Of a stretch of DNA of 64,000 bases, positions 10,601-23,108 are shown piece by piece (the first letter of the stretch is position 1; each line of letters opens with the position of its first letter). A model generated the notes under the pieces. It was given only the letters and a program-made list of their open reading frames with translations. It was not told the origin of the DNA and searched no databases. The position numbers and the translations under genes were made by a program. Source of the DNA: Ectobius pallidus (Eukaryota > Arthropoda > Insecta > Blattodea > Ectobiidae). The stretch spans positions 122,422,043-122,486,042 of the forward strand of contig CAXKWD010000004.1 of assembly GCA_964059195.1 (NCBI GenBank), in the 5' to 3' direction.

Positions 10601-13241
10601 TGTCCATGGAATCTAGCTTAAATTTTGCCCTCTTAGTCTAATATATATAGTTTCATTTTGAAACCATTTAGATGATGGCATATGTGCAGGCAAATATATT
10701 CTCACACTTGTGTGAATACAATAGTTACATCATAAGTATGCATCAACAAAGTCTGTAACTTGCTGTTATTTTCTCAGAGGTTGACAGCAAATCTATACTT
10801 AACCAAATGGACTTGCATTTACATACCCCAGCACACTGTCTTGACTAAATTTAAATTCCAGCACAAGATGGATTCTGCGGATAAAACAAAACATATCATA
10901 CTAGTATAATGAAGAAAGATAATAACCTGAGAAATTTTCAGCTAATCTACAAATGTTTGTACACAAGTATTAGATGTTTTGGTGTGAAAACTCTTCAAGC
11001 AATTTAGAATTGGTAGGAGATATTTTGCTCTTCTTGTATTGCTAGATGTTTAACTTCTTTTATTTTGTTTTGCTCACACAAATGCCTTCTTGCTGTTTGT
11101 ATGGGGAACGTGCATGGGAAAGTGCTCACTGAAGCTCATCCTTCAAAACAGTGAACCGGAAATTCTTATGTCATAATGTTCCTATAGCCCCATTGTGTAA
11201 TATTTATTTCATCTGGAGAAAGTGCAATAGATATATGAATTGAAGAGCCGCTCAACTTCAATTACTCGTATTTGTTTTTTCTGCAATCAGAACTGTACTA
11301 AATGCACTACTTGTACTTTCTGTATAACTAACATTACTATTCATGGTCACTTCTTTATTATGAAAAAAACTGTAATCTGATTCACATGAATAGCATACGA
11401 ATCACTGTTATCATTCCCACACTGTTGATAACTTTTATTTACTTATCATGTTGTGAACTTGATAATATCACAAATCAAGAAAACTTGAGTGTGGTGATGT
11501 AGTATCCAGATCCTATGTAAAATCGCACTAACTTTCTATGAAACTGAAAAATTATGCTGTACAAAAAAGGGTATCGCACTAACTTTCTATGAAACCGAAA
11601 AATTATGCTGTACAAAAAAGAGTATGAAACAAAGTTTTACTTTTGCATCAAAACGTATAGTGTCTATTGCAGAGTAATTATATTGCTTATCTTCCAAAAG
11701 TGGCCATATTCAATAATATTACTTCGCAGAATATCAATGTCTTTTTCTCAAAATGAAAATCCTACCGGAAAATTCACTTGTAGATTGAATTCTCACTCAG
11801 TAATGAGCAAGACTGATATGTGTAATGGTATTCACATTTTTAAATCTGCTTTTATATATAGAAGCTTACATAGACGCTTTGCTTTGTGAGTAGTATGCTT
11901 TAATCTCAGGATAAACGTTGATCCATCCCTCTGTGAATGAATAGTTCGTCTAACCATTTGTCCTCTGGATAAAGATATCTTGGGTTTGAAGAAGGCTTTT
12001 TAAGGAATTTTCATAGACAGGGCATATGGTTAGTCCCTATGGTTAACAAATAAACTGTAAAATTGAATTGTAGATTAGAAGTCTATTTTGAAGTTACATG
12101 TACAAAGATATACAATTTCTCACACTGCAATACTGATATAACATTACAATATTAAAAATAATAAAATTTAATAATACTTTTTAGCAAATACATGCATAAC
12201 AACGAAAACATAGGTGTAAAAATATGTGGCAAATATGCTGTCAAAGAAATCACATTAGTGTCTAAACAAATTAAAGAAAATACTTTATAGTGGTAGGAAA
12301 TGAAATTAAAAGTGCTGAAGGAATATTACAATGATAAAATACTGTCTAATCATAAAACTCCAGAATAAAATGCATGGAAAGTATGATCCTGTCAAACGAC
12401 GTGATATGCAATTTTTGCAAGTTTCTGAATCCTATCAATTGACAGGATTAGCAGTCAAATTGTTAACAAGACTGTATTCAATTGTGAAGGTGGCCTTGCT
12501 CAGTTGCTACCTTGATTAATTTGTTTGCGACTCGCAGTGATCTGATATTTACTTCCTCTGCCCACACCATAGGTACTTTTGGTAAAGCAAGTATAGTGTT
12601 CGACCCCCAAATGTGAAGTTGAGATTTTAATAGAAATACACATTTTGAGGTCCCCTGATTCCAAAAATACTATTTTCAGAAACATGTCTGTGAACAACCT
12701 AGCTCCAGAACAGAAAATCATATAAAAACAAAATTTTGTATTTGGGTTAGGTACCTTCTGAGGATATGACATGAAAATTGGCAACAACTTTCTCTTGTTT
12801 TGAAGGGGACTTTAAGTGAAGAATTTCGTTTTTCGCGATTTTCTTGAAAACTGCTCCAATGATTTTGTTTACATTTTGTACATGGGGTGTCTATACGAAG
12901 AGCTAAAACTTTTATTTAAAACATTTTTTCTAAAAAAATATCTGAAGGGTAGTTATATGCCATCTACTGTTTGTAGAAATTCAGTCTTGCCTGGGGAACA
13001 ATAAAGCTTTGCATCAGGTTCAAACAACCAAATACGCGCTCTTTGCAATATGGCCTCTCATTCTATATCAGAATGTGTAGTGAGAAATATATATTGGCCA
13101 TACTTAGAGTAAGGAAAGTTACGTAAGTGCATTAATCAGATTTCATTTGGGTTATGTATCCTTCGAGGATGCGATAAGATGTGGTAACGACATTCTCTTA
13201 ATTTTTACAATCAATTTATATGAACAGAATGTCATTAATAT
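10601..13241. other. 3' UTR and downstream flank of the transporter gene
   Basis: No gene is seen. The polyadenylation site is not certain; an AATAAA lies near 12048. A two-copy tandem repeat lies at 11523-11624 and a near-palindrome (AATCCTxTCAATTGAxAGGATT) near 12428. Confidence 0.4.
11523..11624. repeat. Two-copy 51-bp tandem repeat
   Basis: Units 11523-11573 and 11574-11624 (starting TCGCACTAACTTTCTATG) differ at only two or three bases. Confidence 0.85.
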
Positions 13242-13883
13242 ATTATACTAAGAGGCAAACTTTCATTTCTGGAAGTGGAAGAGGCAGAGGAAGTTATGCT
13301 AGCTTCACATCAAATATTTTTACATAGGTGGACAGAAGGGGGATCATGAATACATGCCTAAATGGGAAAACACTGAATGATTTGGACGAAACTCACTATG
13401 CAGGGTTTTTTTGGGGGCTAGGAAACTTGAATCTGAGATTGTTTTTCCCTGGGCAGCACACCTCTAATTGTGAAATGCACCTCTAAGTTGGGTTTTTAGC
13501 TTTTTAATCATCATTTGTTTAATTTTTTATTTGAATGGGTTTAGAAATGAATTTATTATATTTTATTCCAATCATATCAAACAAATAATATTTTCACAAT
13601 TGAAGCATGATTTCTGTAAGGTTCATGAATCTGTGGAACACTTTAGTTGTTTCATTTCAATTGTTTCTGTGTGCCCATATGGTAGCACAAGATTAATTTT
13701 GTTGTTTATTTATTTATATTTATTACTTAAAGCAATATAATTAAGAACAAAATCACATAATTCATGCAAATTATGTAGAAATATGTTAGTGTTAACAAAT
13801 ATATTTTAATTATTTTTCTGCTGAATAAATTATTTAAATAAAACATCTGGCACTTGCGGGCGAAGCTGCAGGCAACTGCTAGT
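13242..13883 (+). mobile_element. Non-autonomous Helitron-like element, copy 2
   Basis: It shares the block AACTCACTATGCAGGG through TTGGGTTTTTAGC with 1190-1300. It ends in GGGCGAAGCTGCAGG, a short hairpin, followed by CTAG|T, the standard Helitron 3' end. Confidence 0.6.
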
Positions 13884-14124
13884 ATATATATGCATATAGA
13901 GTTGGGTGTATGTTTGTCCTTTATTGTGCCCTTATTCAAAGCCCTTAACATGATAATATCACAATAATCTAATCTAATAGCCCTATGTGGTTGTTATGGG
14001 TGACAAATGACGGAGCATAAACAATCTCCATTGAATCAATTATGTTTCATTATACTTAAGTGTGAGTGAAATCTAAATCTTATTGAATATAATGTAATTT
14101 GTAATATGCATTAAAGCAAAAGTG

Positions 14125-14440
14125 CATTGTATAAAGGAAGAATGTTTATATGTCTGTCTGCTTATTATTAAAATCTAGTATTATTCTGACCTTGAATTCA
14201 TTGTGATATTTGTGCATTGCATGTAATTTATAATATGCTTAAGGTAAAAATATGACTATATCTGAATATCCCACTAGAGGCAATGGCAAAACTCTGCAGT
14301 ATCATTCTGGCCTGAATCACCTTGGATGAGTTGTGGTCATTATCCCATGGCTTGTTCCAGGTCTGGATGTGCCTTCAGACAGAACACTTATCATCATCAT
14401 ATCTAAATATATAAAGGAAGAATGTTTGCCTGCCTGTCCA
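14125..14440 (+). repeat. Two Helitron 5'-end-like segments
   Basis: TATAAAGGAAGAATGTTT followed by a CTGTCTG/CTGCCTG-rich stretch occurs at 14129 and again at 14411. Both look like 5' ends of the Helitron family without matching 3' ends. A CATCAT run separates them. Confidence 0.35.
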
Positions 14441-14451
14441 TTTGTTTATTA

Positions 14452-14953
14452 TTGTATTTTACAGACTATAAGATGCTATGGACTATAAGACACACCTTAA
14501 TTTTTAAGCAATTTAAAAATGAAAAAAAAGAAAAAATACCATTTTTATTATTAGACTGCAAAACCAGACTAAAAAACTGGCTATTAACAAAAATATTGTA
14601 CTGTTACCGATAACACAAATCACTTTCAATTCAAGTTCACTGGCACTGTAGACTGCAATGAAGCATCATAGGCTAGACAATGTTCTGGGTTTGTGATGGC
14701 AGGGCGGGAGGGAGACAGAGTTGCAAGCTTGTGAATCCCCGCAACTCATGTTCGTCTCATTGGTGCACTGCTGCTGCCAGTTGAATCCAATGTTACCAAT
14801 GTTCCCGCGGCATCGAATGTATGGCCATTTTTAAGACTGGCGGGAATTTTAAATCAAACATTTTTATATTAATTTTGAGTATAAGACGCACCTGAATTTT
14901 GGAGGCAAATTTTTGAAGAGAAAAGTGCGTCTTATAGTCCGTAAAATACAGTA
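14452..14953. mobile_element. MITE with ACTATAAGAYGC termini
   Basis: The left end (TGTATTTTACAGACTATAAG) and the inverse of the right end (CTGTATTTTACGGACTATAA) form TIRs of about 28 bp with few mismatches. TA lies at each outer edge. The interior is non-coding. Family unassigned; the TA flank suggests the Tc1/mariner/pogo superfamily. Confidence 0.6.
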
Positions 14954-14984
14954 CATAAATCTCAGTTTTATTTTAGGGGTACGT

Positions 14985-15250
14985 CATGATTGAGGCATAG
15001 TGCTACAAACCAGGTTGTGGGCTCGATCCCCGATGAGATTTTTCAATTGGCTATTCCTTCTGGTTGCATCATGACCCAGGGGACGAGTCATCTTCTAACA
15101 GAAATGTGTACCAGGAGCAATCCTGGCTGACAACCTTACCACCTTCATGTGCTGAATGCCTCAAAATCAGGGATCCTCAACCTCCTGGAACTGTAAGAGC
15201 TTCCATGGCCTGTATAGGGATCACTTTACCTTTCTACATTTTTTTTTCCG
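14985..15250 (+). repeat. tRNA-derived SINE-like repeat
   Basis: AGGCATAGTGCTACAAACC (A-box-like) and GTGGGCTCGATCCCC (B box) are followed by about 200 bases of non-coding body and a T-rich end. A polymerase III SINE is the best reading; boundaries are approximate. Confidence 0.45.
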
Positions 15251-15539
15251 ATCTTGATGAAATTTTGCACACTTAGCCTTCGTGCCCTTCCCTATTTATC
15301 GCTGTTCACGAAGCTTTTCCTTTTGTCCTTATTATCAAAATGCCATCGAAGAAAAGAAAGTGTGTTGGTCATATTAACCCTGCTGCCAAAAGAGGGAAGG
15401 CTATATAAGGGCCTAGAGTTTGAAAATCAGAAGTACTCCATAACTTTAGTTTGAAGTACAAGCAAAATACAAAACCAAGGTGATGCCGGGTCATATATAC
15501 CGGTATATATATATCCATGAAACTACAGAATATTGTTTC

Positions 15540-15660
15540 TGTTGAACATTACATGAGCATATTTTAGGAGAAAAATTCCTCTGACACCTGGAGTCAAACC
15601 CTTGACCTTTGACTTTCCATGCCAAATGCCAATGTTCTACCCACCGACCAAGATAAAGCA
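15540..15660 (-). repeat. tRNA-derived SINE-like repeat
   Basis: On the minus strand, TGGTCGGTGGGTAGAACATT (A-box-like) and GGGTTTGACTCC (B box with one change) lie at tRNA-like spacing and run into a GGAATTTTTCTCC body. Confidence 0.45.
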
Positions 15661-15841
15661 TGAAGATTTTTTAAAGTCTTCCTCTTGTCTTTCTCCCTCA
15701 ATTTGTCAGTTTTCAGAATTTGTTTAAAGTTTTAAGTGTCATCCTCTCTATAGGTTTAGGTGGTGTGGGAGGTAGAAGCAAAAAAATTTCCCCACTGAAT
15801 CGGCATGTTCAAGAAACAGCAAAAATTAATGGATTTACTAC

Positions 15842-17297
15842 AGTGCGTCTTTCGAGAGGCCGGACCGTTCCACGGCGACCTTGGACTCGGTGATGAGTGG
15901 GGCGCTGGCGGCCAGACAGTAGCTATAGCTACCGCTGGCTTCACGCATCAGTCAAATTGGATCTGTCGAGTGAGAAACTCTATGGGAGTGTTTAGTGTAA
16001 AATTGCGTTGTCTCTGTTTGTGTGTTTACAGTAAAATTGTCTCGTCTCTGATCACGTGTTTAGTGAAATACTGTGTTGTCTCTTGGTGATAATTTATCCA
16101 TTAATAATGGCTGAGTACACTTTAGAGTAACGTATTTTTCTTTATGATACGTATGTGAAATACTCTTCTGCAAGAAGGTGTCGTAGAGAATTTCAACAAC
16201 AATTTGCAGGTGTTCGAATTCCTAGCTGGTCAACTATTCATGACCTTGTTAATAATGTCAGGCGTACAGGATCTTTTTTGAACAAGAAACATGTTCGACA
16301 ATGCCGTGTACTGACAGAAGAGAAGCTCGATGAAGTAGGGGCCCGGTTAGAGCACACACCCCAAAAATCACTCAGACGTTTAGCACAAGAGGTTAACATT
16401 TCCAAGTCGGCAGCTTTTGTGGCAACAAAACTTCTGAAACTTAAGCCGTACAAGGTAACTGTAGTTCATGCTTTACAACCACAAGATCCTGTAAGTAGGG
16501 TTAATTATTGCAATTGGTTTTTGCAGTCCGTTCATAATGGAGAAGTGGACCCACTTTTAACATTCTTCACTGATGAAGCGTGGTTTTATCTTCAAGGTCA
16601 TGTTTCTACTCAGAACAATAGATACTGGGCTACCGAAAATCCAAATATGATTCATGAAGTTCCTCACCACGCTGCAAAAGTTTGGGTTTGGTGCGCAGTG
16701 AGTGCGCTTAGAATTATCGGTCCCATATTTTACAACACAACAGTTGATCACACGTTTATGTAAATTCTATTTTAAATAATTTTTTCCGCTACTAACAAGA
16801 AATGAAAGATTGTGTGGCTGGTTTCAGCAGGATTCAGCTAAAGCGCACACTGCTGAAAATTCTATGCATGAATTGCGAAGTGTGTATGGTGACAGAATAA
16901 TTAGTCGTGGATTGTGACCACCTCGTTCCCCTGACCTGTCGCCATGCGATTTTTATTTATGTGGAACGTTAAAGAATAAAGTGTATGCATGAAATCCGCA
17001 CACGTTACAAGAATTGAAGGAAAGCATCACGAGAGAAATACATGCAATCAGTCAACATGAACTTTTGCGAGTAAACCAGAATTGTTTTCGGAGATATAGA
17101 GAATGTGTTCGCGTTCAGGGTCATCAAATTCAACATCTGTTGTGATGCAGGTAAGCCTAATGTAAGTTAGTACAGTAGTTAGTGTTCCTTACCCATGACT
17201 TGCCAGTCGTTTACATGTAACATTGGCGGAAGATGCGCCAAGCCTCACCCAGTCCGGTGCCGTCGCGCGACGGTCCGGCCGCTCGAAAGACGCACTG
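15842..17297 (+). mobile_element. Mariner-1, Tc1/mariner element
   Basis: The TIRs begin CAGTGCGTCTTTCGAG and continue through GGCCGGACCG on both ends. TA flanks both sides (15840-15841, 17298-17299). At 1456 bp it is a near full-length element, inserted in Penelope copy 2. Confidence 0.8.
16107..17145 (+). pseudogene. Mariner-1 transposase (broken)
   Basis: It encodes a cut-and-paste DDE transposase of the arthropod group with an N-terminal helix-turn-helix resembling DUF4817. The likely start is ATG 16107. A stop at codon 8 (TAA where related copies have CAA), an in-frame TAA at 16761, a frameshift near 16780-16830 and two more stops inactivate it. The HTH region is R-R-C-R-R-E-F...P-S-W-S-T-I-H and the first catalytic Asp is in F-F-T-D-E-A-W-F. 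The second is in F-Q-Q-D-S-A-K-A-H and the third in S-P-C-D-F-Y-L. I count 38 residues between the last two Asp. The open part is 16155-16763. Confidence 0.8.
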
Positions 17298-18261
17298 TAC
17301 AAATGTGGTCAAAAAGAGAATAACAAAATAGGAAATATAAAAGCATGTAAAAGGAACTACCACTTTAAGCAATTCTAAAGTTGAAACAGCTTTCAAAAAA
17401 TTCACTTTTCATCCTTAAATGCATCATAATTTTTTTTATTTTATTTAAAGAACTGAACATCACTTAGCACCTATCAGCAAGTGCAATCGACAAAATCTAA
17501 GATCAGACATAAAAGACAAAATCCAACTACTTAAAAATTCAGGCATTTATGAAATTGACTGAAATACCCATAGAAAAGTATACATTGGCAAAATAAAGAG
17601 AAATTTAAATCTAAGGTACAAGGAACCCATAAGTAGGAATAATCACATTTCGTTAACCCCCAAAACACGAAATTAGTAAAAGAAGTTGAAATTACTGTAA
17701 TAAATTCGTTTCTGGTGTTTTTTTAATTGAAAATATGTGTTTACTCATTCGCAAAGTTTTGCAAAATGTAATACTTTTTGCAAAATACCCGGTTTTTAAG
17801 GTTTTATCCCATTTTTATGCGAAATACAAGGAAATGTAAAGTTCTACTGTAAATAAGCTCATACTTGAATATATTGTATTTTTTTTATTTTTTATATCCA
17901 CGAAAAATATTTTAATTAAAAATGAGATCCATTGATGAATATGGGAGTCCTTGACTTGAAACTCGTGGAGGAAGGAGTTCCTGGCGCCAAGAAATCGGCG
18001 GCCAGCGGCATGATGCATGGCCAGAACAAGTAAACATTGGATTGGATTTTCGCTCATTCATTTTCTTAAAAAAAGAAATAGTGTTCACCTACAAAAGTTA
18101 TAACTGTTCGTAAATAATAGCAGAATAATAATAAAAATTTAATCATGAATTAAATAAGCTCTAAGTTAGGTACTTCAAAAATATCGCATTTTACAAAGTG
18201 GGTGTTTGAGGCTACAACCTGTAATGTCATGCTTCCTGGGGAATCTCGTGTGAAAGAGACG

Positions 18262-18371
18262 GAAGTAGAAGCATTGTAGGCTTGAGGCATTGTTCCCGTT
18301 GGATTTGCATTTGGTCGAAGTAGAAGCATTGTAGGCTTGAGGCATTGTTCCCGTTGGATTTGCATTTGGTC
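18262..18371. repeat. Two-copy 55-bp tandem repeat in hAT-A
   Basis: Units at 18262 and 18317 (GAAGTAGAAGCATTGTAGGC) are essentially identical and lie in the 5' subterminal region. The second hAT-A copy lacks them. Confidence 0.8.
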
Positions 18372-19276
18372 GAAGTAAAAGCAAGGCGTTTTTTCTGTAC
18401 TAGATATTTGTGAATTTTGATAAAATGCCGAAAATTATTTCAGTTTTCGATAGAGCAAGAGAGTACGAAGGTGAAGGATTTTTTTTGATACAGCATGAGA
18501 GTATGAAAGTGAAGTATTTTACGTTTTTGACATAACTAAAAAAATTATGATGTGCAAGTATTGCAATATGCACTGGGTCTGAAAAGACACATGTGAAAAA
18601 CATTGTAAACATTCCACAATGCACTTAAAAACCGAAGAAAAGTTAAAAGAAATGCCTTCCACATCAAAGCGGCAGGTATCTGTAGCAGATGCGCTAACTG
18701 TGTCAAAAAATTGAAAGTAGAAGAGGACACATTTGTCTCAGACACTGTCAGGGCATTCATGGAGGCAAATATACCACTCCTGAAACTGGATAATCCAAGC
18801 ATGCGGCAGTGGATGGAAAAATATATTCCAGGTAATTAATACTTTTATTTTTTAAATTATAGCTCCTAAAATTAATGTCTACACATGCAGAGATAAAAAA
18901 ACACACACACAAAAATACATTACAACGCTATAAGAAGCAGATGTGACATTTCTACTAATTTGTTTTGTTTTTACTTGTTTCAGGCTGTGGAGACTTACCC
19001 AAAACAGCAACTTTTCATAAATCAGTTGCTCCGCGTATACGCCATGAAGAGGAATTGGGGATAACAGAAATTGTGAGGGATGAAAAGATTGTGATTCTTC
19101 GTGATGAGACAACTGACAGAAGAGTCTTTGTTGTTCTCAACAAAGTTTTGGCTGCTTCTAAACAGCGGATTCTTTTAGTTGGTGGCGTGAAAGAACTTGA
19201 AAATGCAAATGCAACACAGTGTGTTCAAGGGCAGCGATTGAAGTGATAAACAAATATGGAATTAAGTATGAAAATA

Positions 19277-20177
19277 CAGGGTGCGGCATTTAAAGTTTCC
19301 CATTTTCAAAACCGTGTAACACATCTATTTAAAACTTAAATAAGCTACATTGAACATTTTTAAATGGCTTACAGTCTTGGATTTGCAATTCTGGTCTTAC
19401 TTTTTGAATATGATGTCCTTGAGATGCCCTCCATTAACTTCAACACATTGCTGCAATCTCCCTCGTACACTGCCCATTACGCATTGTGTGGTGTCTTGCG
19501 TAACATGTGCAATTTTCTGAAAATCCACGCATAATCCACATAAGCCACTTCACAGTCCTAAGGTCGTGGTGTGGTGCGCCATTGCGGCACTGGGTATTAT
19601 TGGCCCTTACTTCTTTGAGAGCGATAATGGTGCTTCGCTTTCTGTCAACTCTGAACGTTACAATCATATGCTGCAAACTTTCTTCCTACCAGAATCGACA
19701 CGTCGTAACTTGGATATTGAGATATTGTGGCTTCAACAGGATGGTGTTGTAGCACATACTGCACATCTTTCAATGGACACCCTTCATGCTGGTTTCCCCG
19801 GCCGAATTCTTTCCAAATTCTTTCCCTCCAAATCTCCCGATCTTACTGCAGCAGATTTTTTTTTTTTCTGTGGGACTATCTGAAGTCTAAAGTTTTCACT
19901 CATGCCCTCCCTGACATTAACAGTCTTAACAATGCAATTCAGCAGGAAACTGCAAATGTTACGTAAGACACCACACACCACGTAAAGGCCAGTGTACGAG
20001 GGAGATTGCATTGAAGTTAATGGAGGGCATCTCAAGGAAATCATATTCAAAAAGTAAGACCAGAATTGTAAATCCAAGACTGTAAGTCATTTAAAAATGT
20101 TCAATATAGCTTATTTCTTTGTTAAATAAATGTGTTACACGGTTTTGAAAATGGGAAACTTTAAATGCCGCACCCTG
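19277..20177 (+). mobile_element. Mariner-2, fold-back derivative inside hAT-A
   Basis: TA flanks both ends and the termini read CAGGGTGCGGCATTTAAAGT. The inverted repeats are unusually long: 19277-19510 matches the inverse of 19945-20177, and that stretch includes the end of the transposase gene. The unique middle (19560-19960) encodes a transposase C-terminal half with V-W-C-A-I-A-A-L-G-I-I-G, L-Q-Q-D-G-V-V-A-H-T and a degraded S-P-D-L-T-A-A-D-F. The true 5' half is missing, so it cannot be autonomous. Confidence 0.75.
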
Positions 20178-20491
20178 TATTTGTGCCATAATGTTAGACA
20201 GTGCTCGTTACATGACAAAATGTGTTGAGGTACTGAATAGTTATTGGTGAACATTTAATTCATGTTCAGTGCTGGGCTTATGAATTACATTTGGTGGGAA
20301 ATAAGTGGTCAGCCGAGCTCCTAGAATTGAATGAATTTGTGATCAAAGTGAAAATGTCCTTCTTGAACATGCAAAAAAGGAAGCACGGGTACTTGCCCTT
20401 TTTGAGGGAAAATAACAATGCCAAGCTTTTTCCGTTGCCAGTGCTCACATAAAGGAATTCCTGGTTCCAATCTGTGGAGTATGTTAATGTA

Positions 20492-21140
20492 CAAGGGCTA
20501 TTTTTTATTCAACTCCCAATGGGGCATAAAATGAAATCCACAGTGAAAATCAAAACTGTTTTATTTGTTTTACTTCTCTACCTAGTCGCGCTCCGAATGA
20601 GACATTTGTTGAAGCTTGGTGCAACTTTCAAATACCCTCTTCTAGAAGCTTGCCCCAGCGTATTGAGAAGGGTTTTCATGCAATTTGAAGTGTTTTGAAA
20701 TTCTTTGTTGGTGTGGAAGCCAGATCTTGGGTTTGTTCGGGAAATTTGTGTGCATCCATTGTTTGGATTGTTCTCTTGATTCTGGATTGTCAAACGAATC
20801 CATGGTCATCCCCTCTCACGATGGATTTCAAAAACTCGTTCCCATGCTGAGTGACTTTTATCTTTTTCAGCAGCTGAAGGGAGGACAGAGCTTCACACCA
20901 ACAAAGAATTTCAAAACATTTCAAAATATCATGAAGACCCTTCTCAATATGCTGGCAGCAAGCTTCTATGAAGAGGGTATTTGAAAGTTGCACCACGCTT
21001 CGACAAATGTTTCAATCGGAGTGCGACTATGAAGAGAAGTAGCTAGAAGGTGTACCTAAATGTTCCAAATAAAACAGTTTTGATTTTCATTGCGGTTTTC
21101 ATTTTATGTCCCATCGGAGGTTGGAAAAAAATAGCCCTCG
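20492..21140. mobile_element. Mariner-3, second fold-back derivative inside hAT-A
   Basis: TA flanks the ends CRAGGGCTATTTTTT. Arms 20492-20724 and 20896-21140 are long inverted repeats, each carrying the transposase 3' end. The spacer and right arm read S-D-F-Y-L-F-Q-Q-L-K...A-S-F-Y-E-E-G-I on the plus strand, a mariner C-terminus of the DD34D type. The left arm reads the same region on the minus strand. No 5' half is present. Confidence 0.75.
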
Positions 21141-22887
21141 TATATTTGAGGTTTCTGGTAGACTACTTTAAAACTGTAGAGGAGGGTGGTGTAGCACTCC
21201 AGTATTTTCATGAAATTGGCAGACAAGATGTGGATGTAATCAGCTGCCAGTCCAAATTTGTAATCAAACACTGCTCCGCTATCATGCAGTTGCTCCAATT
21301 GGCTGAAGGAACTTCATATCCCTTGGTTCACTGAATAGATTCGAAGTTGTCAGATCTGCAGAGTTCATACAAACTGGTCAGCGAACGTAATTTTGGCAAG
21401 AAGACCAAGTCTGCTCTAAAGAAGATTCCCAGGCAAATACAAGCAAATGTTTTGTCTCAGCTCATATTGCGTGGACTGAAGTCTCACGTTAAATTGTAAA
21501 ACTTGATATCAACTTCACCATGCAAAAGGGCCACAAATGCTGTGGTACTTTTATTTGATGAGAGGTACTTGGTGGCAAATGAAATTAATGAAAATCTATC
21601 AAAAACTGCCTCCAGTTTACCTTGCTTAAGTGGTGTGTCGGGTAAAAGAGTTTCTAGAAGGTTATGCAGCATTGCAAAATACTGTAACGCCCAAAGTATT
21701 ACAAGGTGAAAAAATTGATGTGTTGTGTACCATTTTCTTTCTGAAAAGTACACACAAAACTTTTGTTACAAGTGCTGCAAAGTGTTTACAGTTACCGGTG
21801 TCTAACGTGGACAGTGAGCGGACATTTTCAATGTATTCAATCATAGTTACTGACAAGTGGAACAGGCTCAAGATTGAGAACGTAGAACTGATGTTGGGGT
21901 CGTCGTTAAATACAGGTGGACAAAATTTTGATGGTGATGACAAGGACAAGTGATTATTTTAAGTTTATTCGTACTTCTATTTTTTAAGTTCTATGTGTTG
22001 TCGAATAAAATAGTTTAGGATGAATTTGTGCATTTTTTTAAACTGCCGTAACCACATTGTAAAGTAAGGAGTTAATTTTAATTTTAAACTAACATACATG
22101 TACCTCAAGTAAATCAGGTAAGGTGTTTCATTTTTAAGTTACAGTATTTCATTAATAGTTTTTATTTCATATGAATTCAAGACATTGTCATATCACTCCT
22201 GCATGTTGCTTGATATATATTATCCAGGGGTGCCCACAAGGGGGGGTTAAGACGCAGACTGTGTCATTAAAATTTCTGGGGGGGGGGCAAAATATTATCG
22301 TTTTATGAATTTTCTGGGGGGGGGGGGGGGGTTGAAAATTGTTGCAAAATTAGCGTTTTATATGTTGAAAATAAAAACGGTAAAGTTCTATAACTTCAAA
22401 AGGTCTCTTCTTTATAAAGATAAAGGTGAAGAATTTCGACAGCCATGGTCGCCCATACCCGGGGGCGGGAGGGGGGGGGGCGCAAGGAAAAAAAAAAATG
22501 TATATTAATCATTATTATAGTCAGGTGTTTTTCTTTTAAGACAATTATTTGAAAGTCAGTTAAGACATAAAAAGTTTGCAGAAGTTTTACCAAATTGACA
22601 ACATGGAAGCAGAATCCACAGTGGATTAGGAAAGGGGGGTCCAGGGGGTTTGGACCCCCAAAAGTCAAAACCTATTTCTATATTTGTATTTGTTTTAAAT
22701 ATTTATTTAATTAAACAAGATTTGTTGGTGTGTCAAATACGATATAGCAGTTATTTTCTTTTCATAACATAATGAGTAGGCCTATTACGTCCACTGTTCC
22801 ATGTGTTATTCAACTTTTCTTATAAATAGTAATAAGTATTTTATAACTTAGGTAACAATTTCTTGTTTAAGTTGCCATGTCTTAGAG

Positions 22888-23108
22888 TGAAGACAACCAG
22901 TGAACAAGTAACTAATTTCTTGAGATCTAAATTCCCTGAAGTTAAGTGTGAGCAACTGAACTCAAGACAGCCTGAGCTTTACTCCTCTTTTAAGGTGGAT
23001 GTATTTCATAATAACATGGAATTATTAATGGATCCTGGCCTATGGCCGGAAAATGCATGCATCCGTCGTTTTTTATACCAAAGACGAAAACCGATAAACG
23101 AAGGTTAA
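22888..23108 (+). pseudogene. LINE ORF1, C-terminal remnant
   Basis: The frame (open from 22863, but element sequence only from about 22888) gives about 72 residues, with S-S-F-K-V near the middle and L-W-P-E-N-A-C-I-R-R-F near the end. This pattern closes ORF1 proteins of many CR1/jockey-type LINEs. It overlaps the start of ORF2 by about 65 bases. The rest of ORF1 was lost by 5' truncation. Confidence 0.55.

Larger units (their letters stand above)
18425..21952 (+). pseudogene. hAT-A transposase (BED finger to dimerisation domain, broken)
   Basis: It is the remnant of a hAT transposase. An N-terminal BED-type finger is seen around 18549-18620 (M-C-K-Y-C...H-C-K-H-S-T-M-H). An intron with proper ends follows (CCAG|GTAATT at 18832 to TTTCAG|GC at 18984) and keeps the frame into C-G-D-L-P-K-T. 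Catalytic-region blocks then run to 19246. After mariner-2 they resume at 20180-20489, and after mariner-3 at 21143-21600. The hAT dimerisation region (S-N-V-D-S-E-R-T-F-S, E-N-V-E-L-M) ends at 21952. Several stops and frameshifts occur besides the insertions. Confidence 0.75.
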
